NCBI RefSeq assembly: GCF_037126465.1
Contig: NW_026999446.1
Coordinates: 186,001 to 250,000 of the forward strand
Reading direction: 5' to 3'
DNA: 64,000 nt
Source: Ornithodoros turicata
Lineage: Eukaryota > Arthropoda > Arachnida > Ixodida > Argasidae
This document shows positions 25,901-37,900 of this stretch, piece after piece. The position numbers were made by a program, and so were the translations under genes. Within the stretch, counting starts at the first letter, position 1. Each line of letters starts with the position of its first letter. Under the pieces are notes generated by a model. That model did no database searches. It was not told the DNA's origin and saw only the letters and a list, made by a program, of their open reading frames with translations.

Positions 25901-28900
25901 ATATTGGGGTGGTGGACAACAAGCGGCAAAAACGCGTCGGTGGATAGGCCGATAAAGCTGATAGTGCCCAGCAACATGCTTTGCGCGGCGGCGCTACGTA
26001 ATCAATTACGTCACGGGCTCAGGTCGTCTATATACTCGTAGTATCGAAGGATCGTGGCTTTATCTAAGTATGGGGATTAATCCATCGTGATTGAACTAAA
26101 CCATTTCTTACTAGTGAATAAGGTTGCAGATCTCGAACGTCTCAAAGTTGTTTTAATTTCCATGACAGCCTCCGTAGATGATTTCTCTGCAATTCGAGCG
26201 GTCATTTCGTGGCAACTATTTTTGCCAGATCCCGCCTGTTGTCGCCAGTTTTGCCAAATCTCGCATGTTCGCGTGGCGCCTTAGGAGTGCTACGAATTGG
26301 CCAGCTAACGCGCTCTGGCCCGGCATCGAAGAGACCGGGCAGTGGATATCCCAACTACATGCGGTGTGTTCACTTTCACATCGCGAGGGTGACGATGGCC
26401 CTCATTGGCCCGCACACACGACCAAGTTGACGTGGGTTAGCAGACGACGGAACCGGAAGAGGAGCGACCGCGATGCCCCTGGCGTGATTCCATGCTTCTA
26501 AAACGGCCAGATTCCTGAGACTCAGGTTCCTGTGGCAACGGTGACGTGACTCACGCGGGGGCGCCGACCTAGCGATTTCCTAGTGCTAGGTCGTGTTGCC
26601 ATGAAATGACAGCCCGAATTCGCCACTAGTCTACCGTTCATAAATTCGATACATAACATTCAAAACTGGGGATTGTATGAGACGGGAAAAAAAGCGACCT
26701 CACTGTCTATGCATCGTTGAAAAAGAGGTCCAACTGAAGTACTTTTAAGTAACTGTTTTTAATAATTTAGGTAAAACTTTCGTTTAACTCTTTATAATTG
26801 AGGTAAAGAGGCATTTTTGATGAACAAAGAACCCATAACTGTGGAGGACATTCCATATTGACCGTCGTGAAATAGTGAATACTAAAGGTATTAGAACTTA
26901 CGAAGATTGAATGATTGATTATTGGGATTATTTTGGCGCAGCGACAACGAAGGTCATAAGTTACCAAGAATTAGTCGAGGTATTAGATAGTATAAATTAA
27001 GGAGTTAGTCGATAGATTTCGTAAAATGAAATAGTTTCCGAAAAGACATTTGTAACATCACCAAAAGAAAGCAGAGGAAACAGTGCAGCGGTGAAGGAAT
27101 TACTAGTTACAACTAGCAACGATGTGTGACGACAAATGGAATATAGCTGATTGCAACTCACCGCTGCAGGTTTGCTTGCACTGCTCAATTGTCTCAAAGT
27201 TGTTTTCGTTTCCTTCGCAACCACCGTAAATAAATTGTTTGCAGATTCCTTCCGCGGAGTCGAAATAGTACCTTGGGATGTAGGCCAAGCAACGTCCTGT
27301 GGCTTTCGGCAGGTTGCAGATAAAGGGCTTCTCTATTGTAAATAGAGATAAGAAACGTGCTCAAAGAATACCATTACATTTTTGGTATGTACTCGCAGTT
27401 ACAATATAGTGCAATTTTGATAGAGAGTATTCGTAGAGTATCGGTGTTCCGCATATCGAGATGTTGGCACAAATACTTTATTTTAACCTTATGTTAACCT
27501 TATGACACAAATATTGGTCGGCCTTATACTGCATGAAACCTGCCCAGTATTAGGAATCAACAACCACAGTATATTTAATAGTAAGGAGGAATTTGTTTCA
27601 ATACCAGCCGTTATTAATTACTCCGTAAACGTACTCCGCAAAATTCCACAAGCCGGTTCCAGAATATCAAATACGCTGTTGTAGATATCTTCCGCTCATC
27701 ACACATGTTGTTCACGATTGCAGTTCAAGGCGTAATTTCGGATCAATATTTCCGATTAACCGAGTCGACGTATACGAATAAACATGCTATATTGAGATCG
27801 GTAATAATACGGAGTTGGCTGTTTCGGAGAAACTCTTACCCGAATCAGACTCCAACGTAAGACTGCGAGGAGACCATTCTTCGGATGGGGTTCTTGAGAC
27901 TGGTGGATAAAAAGTTGTTCAATTGCATTAAGCATGATTCGTCACGGAAAGGAACATGGAAAAGGCATTGGCAGCTGCTGATTGTCAGAACACGAAATTT
28001 TAAACATCATTAAAAAGAGTTCAGAAGATAAGGAACTTGCTTCAAAACTGGGGATTATATGAGAGGACAAAAAAAAAAAAAACACGACCTCACTCTCTAT
28101 GCATCGTGAAAAAAGAAACAGATGTGCAGATTTGCATGGCTGAGGTACAAAAGACCCATAGCCGTGGAGGACATTCTCTATATATTCACCGTTTTGAAAT
28201 AACGAACACACAAGGTACCAGAACTTATGAAGTCGAGGTATTAGTTCGTACTGGGGTCCTATTCTCGTCAAAGTAATCGAGCTCGATTACTCTGTGTCTC
28301 GCATATCATTGGTCGTTAGACCTTAGTGGCCACTCCTTCACGTAAAGACCAATGACAGGCAAAGACACAAAGTAATCGAGGTCGATTACGTTGACAAGAA
28401 TAGGGCTCCAGGTTAAGGTATTAGTCGTTAGAATTAGTCAAATAACGTATTTGCTGTAAAGACATACGTAACATCGCCAAAACAAAGAAGAAATAGTGCT
28501 GAGAAAGCCGGTGACATAATGACTATTTACTACTAGTGGCGTTGCTGGTCTATAGATGTTACGACAAGTGCAGTATAGTTGATCCAAACTCACCGCCGCA
28601 GGTTTGGTTGCACTGCTCAATTGTGTGGAAGTTGTTGTCGTTTCCTTTGCATCCACCGTAAATAAATTCTTTGCAGATACCTTCCGCAGTGTCGAAATAG
28701 TAACTTGGAACGAAGGCCAAACAAGGTCCCTTGTCTACCGGCAGGTTGCAGATAGCGGGTTTCTCCGCTGTAAATAGAGATTACACACATGCTCAAAGAA
28801 TAAAATTTAATTTGTAGTATGTACGCGCAGTTACGATATAAGAACCATACTTCTCCACGCATCAGAGCGACAAAGAAAAAAGATATATTCAGAATGTCGA

Positions 28901-31900
28901 GAATGCCTTATTTTCACCGGTATATTAACCTTGACGTTATGACAAGGATGTTAGTCGACCCCCTCGGCATGAAAACTGCCGAGTATTAGAAAACAGTGCC
29001 AATATAGTAGTAGAAGCATAGCAGTAGTAGAACAAGGGTGAATATAGGTCTCCCATATATTTATTCGTAAGGATTTATCAGTTATTAATTACTCCGTAAA
29101 CGCACTCCGCAAGATTCCGCACGTCGATTCCAGAATATCATCCTCTGGAGTTATAGACATTGTCCGCTCACCACACACTCTGTTCATCGGTTAGGGGTCG
29201 ATCGGTCAAAGTCGACGTACGAATAAACACGCAATGCTGAGATAGGAATAATATAGTGCTGGCTGTTTCGCAGAAACTCTTACCCAATTCAGACTCAGAC
29301 ATGAGGCTACGAGCAGACCATTCGTTCACGGGGATTCTTGAGACTTCTGCATAAAAAGTAGTTAAACTGCATTAGGCACGATTCGTCCCGAAAAGCAATA
29401 TGGAAAAGGCATTGGCAACGGCTCACTGTCATCCGAAAGCGTAAATCTTCAGGATCGTCGGAATTTTAAACAGCATTCAAAAGAACCCAATCATCTGCGA
29501 ATAACGTATTTCGGTACAGACACAATGTTTGCGATGCCATGTATGTGGAATAGACGAGGAATCGGTCCCAAAATGGAGCCACGGAGAACACCCGAGATGA
29601 TAGATACCAGGGTTGCGGAATGGGGTCATCAATTCCATTCCGAGGAATGGAAAACTTTTTTTTTTCAATTCCTTGGAATGCAAAGGTATGGTCAGTTCCC
29701 ACTCTTGGAATGGCTTTGCAACCCCATTCCATTCCTTTAATTCCACCAACAAAAGAAAAGGGACCGTACTGGCTAGCCCAGCAGTGCTAGAGATGATTGA
29801 CATTACCCAGCACGGAAAAAGCACAAAGACAAGATTATTTCGCCCTTGACCGCGTGGCAACCAGAACGTTCAATTCTGATTCCATTCCGTCCGCGAAAGA
29901 TGCTGAATTTCATTCCCATTCGATTCGTAGGACAGTTTCCACCATTCCATTCCAATTCCATTCTGGGCTCTGATAAATCTGGAATGATTCCAGAATCATT
30001 CCAACCCTGGAGTGGTAACTCCGCAACCTCGGAGGAGGTGTATTCTGAAGGTAGAACGAGAGCCATCTAATGAGAACTGGAATCACTAAATAGGGAGTAG
30101 AGTAGTGACACTTAGTAGCCACGCCGGCGAGCGAGCCCGCCATATTGAGTCCGGCGCGTCTGCGTCGCCTAGCAATGGGACGCCAATCTCCCCCTTCACC
30201 GGTGGAGAACAACGCTCAGTCGATCCAGCTCGTAACCCAGGAAACCGGATTTTGGGTGGAGGGGACTCAACATGGACGACGATTTCTTGGAAGGGGAACC
30301 ACCTGACACAATCGGCCCAATGGCGAACACTGGACGGCGGCTCCGGTACGGAAAAGGAATACGATACTCTGTACTCTATTTACTGACTCTAATCAGAACA
30401 TCGTGTTGTGTTATGACGTCTAGTTTCCTCAACAGTATGGGGTAAAATACTCTGTAAAATGCCTTTTTTGAAATCCTGGAAGATAGCGTCGACTTTTGGC
30501 GCTTAACAACGTGGTAACCTGTACCTACCCTCTGTAAAACCTCGAATCATTGAACTGCTTGGACTGTATGAACTATGTTTCAGCAAATCGCGCTACGATT
30601 GAAAGACGTCGACGAAATCTGTGTCTCACTCAGGGTATGATATAGATGCAGGGCAGGTGGTGGACAAAGCAATGCGAAAAGCCTGAGGAAAAAAAAAACA
30701 GAGGGACAGGACAAAAACATGACTCAAACCCGGAAAGGTTGAGTTTTCACGAGGCAAGTTACAAAGATATAAAAATGTGGCTCGTGAAAAAGCGAGGAGG
30801 AAAAGTAAGAGGCAAATGGATTGAAAATACCGTGTTGGACGTGCCAAAAGAAGCCGTGTTCGAGAATAAGTGATTACTTGATTGATTATGTAGTGTTTCA
30901 GACTCTTACCGCTGGTAAATAGCAGGGATATGGATATGTAATTCGGAGGACATTTAGGGCCACCAGCTTTAAGGACGGGCGCAGCCTTGCAGGTTTCCCA
31001 GTTTTAGTTGGTATTGAACCTCGCTAGAGTGATATTTCATTTGTGTTGGCGTTTGGGTATTGTTTTGAGTGTCGTGTGAATTGTTTTAAACTATGAGCTC
31101 TATGGGGGATCTGCTGGGTCCTAGTACAACTGCACCGGCGGAATGTACGGCAGCCGATGTTTAAAGAGGAACACCCGTCGGGTCCACTTACCCGCACAAG
31201 CCTTCATACACTCATCAGTCGACTCAAAGTTGTTGGCGTTTCCTTGGCAACCACCATAATTGAATTGGTTGCAGCTTTTCGAGGCGGGATCGTAGTAAAA
31301 TCTCGGGAGGTACCCGGGGCACGGTCCTCTGTCAGGTTTCAGATGGCAGATCACAATCCTGCTGCTGCCTGTGTGGAGGAAAATGTATCATGATTGGGCG
31401 ACACACACACTGCGCAGATTCGACAATCACTGATAGAGGTCGCTTAGCGTTTCATTAATTCATTAAACCAACAAATAAAATCTGACAAAGACCCTTTGTA
31501 TCGTAACACTTTCTGTAATCAAAAAACAGTGTTCAAGGACCCATTTTAACTCGACCTCACCGAAATAAGGCGCACCTGAAAAATGATGTCTGTGTAACTA
31601 TAACTGTGTGTGATCATCAAACGAATATTTCAAAATCCAAAAACTTTACCACGGAACGCTTGGCAGGTTGCCAGTGGGTATGCTTAACTTTTGTTCGACC
31701 ATTATGTACATGACAAATTGAATTGAATTGAAATTAATAGAAACTAAGAAAAATTATAACGGGTAATTTTTTGATTGAGCCAATTCTCTACAATTTTGAA
31801 TTAATATTTGCAAACTTGGAACTGGTGCGGCTTCAGACTCTGTGAAGCTGCCAACTGGCTTTACGTTTCGCTCTACCACAACGCACGTGAAGTAAACCCA

Positions 31901-34900
31901 ATGAAAGAAGCCAGGTTTCAATTGAGCCTGTTCTTTCGATTGCAAATCAAAATACATTTCAGAGCTCTATTAAATTTCTGCTATCAGTCGGACTTGATAC
32001 GAAACTATACGAAGATAGGTGTCGTTGGATCGCCGAACTGTTCAAGTTGCGGAACTGTGGAGAACACGGAGCACGTGTTGGTCACCGGCCGCTCTTTGAC
32101 TCTAGTCGGCGAACACTGAAGAACGCCCTCGCGGAACTTGACAACCGACTTTTTAGTGTTGAAAAGGTACTGGTGAGGTGGCCAAGGTAGCACCAGCAGC
32201 ACCATACGAAACTGGTGAAACGGTTCTTTTCACTCAGATTTTGTCGGATTTTTCTCAGAGTTGACTCAGACTTTTCATTCATGAATCTGCAAGCGTGGAA
32301 AATACCAATTCAGTTTGACAACTAGGTCCACGAAATCTACAGTGTATCCGTCGTACCGATTAGCTAGAGTTGATCCAACCTGTGGAGAAGGTTGACGATT
32401 GTCCAGTCCGAAACGCTAAATTCTACGCTACGCTGATATTAATTTATTTGGTATGTGCTTTCACTTACAATGTACGAGCTATACTTATCCGCATTTGCCA
32501 GAGACAAAAAGCACCGAATTATTCCTTACGTCGAGAATACCGAGATTCGAATATCTATGAGAGATTCCGAATGTCGATAAGATATATTTCTCATGACGTG
32601 TTGTGCTATTATTGCAAAATATCTATGCCCGGTTTTTGAAATCTGTTCAGGGACATATCTCCCTTGCCCGCGACTGGTTGGTGTCACGGGCGATAACAAA
32701 GGTGATCCCCACTTGGAGGCTGGGAAGGTGAACCGGCTTCGCGCTGGCTGTGCTGTATGGGTGTTTTCCCCCTGGGCTTTCTTGAAACACTTTAAGACAA
32801 ATGTCGGCACAATTTCCTGTGAAGTCGGCCCAAGACGCGTGATGCCCCTCTGCGATAGTCGTGACGTTGCAGACTACGTCAAGCAGCTCCATAACGACAA
32901 CAGTCACCTCCAGCCTGATCCACGTAATGAATATCAGCCGCTCACTCTCCGGATTTAAAGGAGCATGGAAGTGGACCCCAAAACATCCTTATTTTTTGTT
33001 TTTCACTGCAACATCATCTGCAACGAATAGAATGTGCTCCTGCCAAAGAACGATGTGTGCATGTCCCCTACAGAGCACGCGCAAGGCTCTGTTCCGCCTT
33101 GAAAAAAACCTTCTCCACGTGCAAAGGGCACATCGGCGAACGCGGAAAAGTCGTGACGCATCACGGGCTCCGGCGAGTGACCAGTGATGTCCAACGGAAC
33201 TGTTCTACAAGCAGCGCGTGAGCCGAGAAGAAAGAAAGGCAGTTTGTACGTCACGCGGGGCTCGTGTCTCTCGGCTGCGAATGCTATCTCCAACTGTCTT
33301 TTGTATATTTTATTGCGCGGTGACAATACGCTGCAGAGCGAAAATATTTTGCATTGCGACTTCTGGTGGACAGCTTCACGGATGAAGCAGGGTTTCGTTA
33401 AATGTCACTTCTTTGCCATTGAGCATGCGTGGGACGCTTTGGTTCCACAACGTGATCCGCTCTTTACGACCTATGAAGAAGTCTGATGGGATTCCATTGC
33501 CTCAACAGCTTCTTGATAACCTTGTGCTGAATATGGCCACACGCTGGGATGTATGCGGGCCATACTGAAACATCTCTTATAAAAGCACAACGTACGTGTT
33601 CTTTGCGGAACGCCTATGGACTGCAGTTTTTGAGCATGGGTGCGTTACAAGATGCTTCTGTAGGTCAAATCACGACACAATGGAACTTCGGTTTTATAAT
33701 TGGAAAAACAATTTAGAAATTTGAGAAAAGGTGGCAGTTGTATTTCTTGTATTGACTCAGGGTGGCTTTGTTTTATGATAAAGTAATCGTGAAAAATCAA
33801 ACTAAATACAACAAAGTAAATAATAAAACATTTTTGGGTGTGCATTGCATATTTGGCTCCACTGACGGTTAAGATATGCCAGTGCGATATATATGTGATT
33901 ATTATTTAGTATTGATCTATACTGTCACGATGACTTACTTGATTTGATAACGAAGGAAGGTATCATCTTGCGTGATTCTGGCTGAGAAGCGCCTGTGACA
34001 AACAGTGCCAAGAGTTATCAGCTAGAAATCCGGAATAATTGCACACACACACAAAGAACAAAAACAAAAAGTAAAATATCAGCATATTCCATTCAGTCAT
34101 CCAGTACTGTATATTCACAAATCATTTTGCCAGAAACGAAGTCGATATACATTAAATCAAATTTGTGTTGTACGCTCGTAGAAACTTTTTTTCTGGGCAG
34201 CTCAAACGGCGAAGTACTTTGACATCTTGTAGGATTCACCGCCTGACGAACACTGTGCAACGTCGCAGAAACGTTATCTACGCTAACCTGTGCAACTTCT
34301 TCCACAGAAACATGGAAGTGACACTCTAAACGCAGAGACCTGACCGCATAACAAGCTCTACATGCCAACCACAGTGCCATCGCCTCTGGTTTGAGTTGAG
34401 CGTAGGAGTTAAGCCATGTTGACAAAAAGGCCTCCTATTTTCGACAAACCAAAAGAGAGAAGGCATTGCTGACGTCAAGCGACTGCGAACACTTCCCGCG
34501 TTATCCTTGTTGGCGTCGCGGTTTGAGATGATGTTGCCTCGATGGATCGGTCGTGTGAACTCAGCAATGAACGTTGTTTGCACTAAAGGTAGGCTTGAGT
34601 CTTAACACTCGTGACATCATGCTGCGAAGAAAAGGTGATCGAGACTACATACTTTGGGCCAGACCCGGTTCCCAGGGGAAAAGCCTCTTAATCTTTATTC
34701 CAGTTCCTTAAGTGGGGAGTTTTAGAAAATCGTAAGCGCCCCCCGATGCCGACTCCGTATCGCAGTCAGGCAATCACATATCAGCAACGTGATGTCATCC
34801 ACTCCAAAGGAATCAGGCGATCATGTTTTCGAGAACGTTAATGCGTAACTTCAACGTTCTCCTAAAACTCTGTAGTAGCTCGTACCCGGCGTATTACTAC

Positions 34901-37900
34901 GAACGTAAACATTAGAACCTACGCGGACAAGGTGCACAATAACTGATAACATTCTATTATATGTGCACGAAGGCCGCGCTTTCAGAATTCACATTTTGTT
35001 GTAAAGAGGATAATACATGAGCAAGATCTTTCTTTCATCATCATGTAAATTTATAAGAGAATCATCTTTTTCGTATTATTTTCATTTTTTTTTGGGGGGG
35101 GGGAGGGCGGCGAGGAATTGAATGTTAAAATTTCACAGCTAAAGAAACGAGGTTTCTGCTTCTTCCGGAAAGTTTCGATACGATGAATACGGAAGGAAAG
35201 CATTATGCAGTAGGCCCTTGAGTTCCTTTTCGTAAAGGTGACGGAGGTCCCAGCGAAAATCAAAATTAGCGAATAACATGAAGCTGTGGACTCGTTGATG
35301 CCACAATGGTGAGATCCAACCCTGGGGTGACGGACCGAGAACGCGAAGCGGATGCTGCTAGAGACACCGAAGCCACTAAAAACGTGACCTCATTTGTGTG
35401 TGCCATTAATACGAAGAGACGACCTTCGTGAGGGAATACGACTAGCGAAAGAACGGGGTTTCCCGTCCGAGCCACCATCGTCATGATTACGTCACGGTGA
35501 CGTTTTTTGGGTAGAGGTCTATTACTGCAGCATTGGACGATAGTAACTGAATTAACTTACGTAATGACACCTATAGACCTCACAAATGCCTGCTTTCATT
35601 AGCCATAAACTTAGGCACTTCAAGCTGGTGCCCTTGATACACCCAGAGATGAATCCTGTACTTTACTACCGATCACCACAAATTGTAGTATGTAGTGCTG
35701 TGACTCTACTTCACCCTTTTGGCAACGCAAACGAGGCAGAGTGAATCACCCTTTTGATAGCCAACTTGAAACGCGGGGAACTGAGAGGAAGGTCCAGGTC
35801 GGTTTCGTTGTCGCTTTCAACCTCCCGGAGATAAGAGATTACGACGTCAAGGTGCCCACCCCTTTGCCTGACTACATGGTTTTGTTATATTAGTGTCTAT
35901 ATTTGATGAAATATTGTGCGTTTTATGTATAGTAGCCCATACCCTGTAATTTGACGAATATCAGGGCCCATGTGGCCGTTCTAAGACACGAATAAATTCA
36001 TATCGTAACACTCATGCAACATCTTTCCGCCATCTTGTAAGAAAACCATATTTTGCGTGCGAATGTTTAAATTTGAAACCTAAAGATCCTCATTGTAACG
36101 GGACCCATTACTTCATTCCCTGCTTCACCTCCAGCAATGGGGTAGAGTATCTCCCCCGGCGATGAAACTCCCCACCCATTATCCCGAAATAAAGTTGTTA
36201 TTGTTGTTGAAACCTAAAGAAAAGGGGAGTCTGCATGATCCGAAATGTTACGATAGATGAATACGGAAAGCATTACGTAGTTGGACACTTGAAGTAACTG
36301 GAGTAGATTTAAAAGTAGCGTGTGTCAGCCTGTGTGGCGACATGCTGCAGGGTAGAACTGCGGGTAATTTCAACCACCTGGGGTTCTTTTGCCGTGCGCC
36401 GGAAATTTCCGACACCCGGTGCTGGAAGCAATGTTTACCTCCTCCTCACTCGGCCGGAATGAAACCTGCGATCTTAAAGGGACTATGAAATTTCCCGAAC
36501 CCCCATACTTTTTTTCGATGGAAACTGTTCTTCCCGCAGAGAAACTAATATGCCACAAATGTTTCCGGACGAAATCGCTCCACTCTGCGAGGAGCGCGCG
36601 CTGGAAATGTCTCTTCCGCGTTCCTCCTCTCCCGCGCATATTTCCCTGCCGATGGTGTAACTGTACGGACCGCTCTTCGGTTCCCCGTTACGTCACCGGT
36701 GTTGCACAATGGCAAGTAATGCCGCGAGCTCGCGCTGTGGCTGCCGCCACTGCCGAAATCTGCCGATCGCGCGAAAGCTGCTGTCATGGAGATTTCCACT
36801 CCCGATGACCGCATACGCGGGATCCTACGGCGCATGCTCCTGGTGGGATTCCTCGGCTCGGCAACACGTCACGATGACGTGTTGCTGAGCCGGCCGTGGT
36901 CGCGTCAAGTTGCCCGTTGTGTCTCCGCTCGGCAGCTCTCCACGGCGTGGCGCCAGCTGTCCTCCCTTCGCCGCTCCGTTTAAATTCGCTCCCGAGAAAT
37001 CCGCTCGCGCGACGAAAGTAAAATTTCGGTTCTAGACTCAGAAAAATGTCTTCTTTCGAACGAAACGAAGAAAAAAATCGTTTCATAGTTTCTTTAAGCT
37101 CAGAAGCCACGCTACCGGCTGAACATGAAGCTGGACTCGTTGATGCGACCAACTGCAGCAGGTGAATTTATTTCTGCAAAGCATTTCTAATGATTCAACC
37201 TTGTTATACTGCATCTTTGCTCTTCTTCTAATACTGCACGTATACCACCAAGCCACATTTCCTCAATGCCTGATCGCTCTCCTGGGCAGGACTTGTTTCA
37301 TTAAATGTTTCTTTCCAGATATGTTCCAATGAAATCGTTTACCCTGGCAACCTTGTCATCATAACAACTCTGAAGGTTTCCGTTATGCATTACACCACAT
37401 GTGCCTCCCCTCGTTAATACACTTTCTTCGCTTTCTACGTGTTAGTTGTTTAATTAGGAGTTGGTGACTGCTTTCATCGTACTATTGCATTATCATCGCC
37501 CCCTGGCGATGAAACTCTCCACTCATCATCATTCAAATAAAGTTGTTCTTGTCTTTGCATTATCCGCATATACGGGTTTCTCAGTTAAATCCCCGGGCTA
37601 AATAATTCGCGAACGGGTGCACCAATCGACAAAACTTTTTACGAGTATCTGTCCGATACCACCTATAAGCTGCGTACCGTGTGAATGACTGGGAGGCGCT
37701 CATTATTTAAGTAAAAATTCAAATGCGTTTCGTAAAAAAACAAACAAAAAAACTAACTTCTAAAGCAGGGCGCTGTCGGCATTCAAATGGGTACTACCCC
37801 TTTTGGGGCCTTCAGTGGACACTTTGTAGAGAAAGATCTGCCACCGAAGCGGGTCATTTGTTGCAGTAATTAATTGGTTTCGGTTTACATATTTTTGTCG

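Larger units (their letters stand above)
23153..27161 (-). repeat. Array unit 6 (K6 plus upstream intron), carries a SINE
   Basis: 4009 bp, paired with unit 3. It has a Ruka-like SINE inside the TCC tract (24370-24577) and lacks about 270 bp of spacer around 24010-24050, so the total length is similar. The empty TTAA site is near 25048. Confidence 0.8.
28768..30620 (-). repeat. Diverged, older array unit upstream of K4
   Basis: Recognisable unit motifs occur in order (unit spacer at 28921-29560, GGAGGAGGTGT at 30030, CCTCAACAGTATGGGG at 30430, TTTTGGCGCTTAAC at 30500, GTTTCAGCAAATCGCGC at 30579) but with many changes. Two small elements interrupt it. It shows that unit duplication started well before the young array formed. 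Confidence 0.65.

Noticed and set aside
29477..29860. 127-codon minus-strand frame
   Set aside because: Runs through the GGAATGG-rich MITE; low-complexity translation only.
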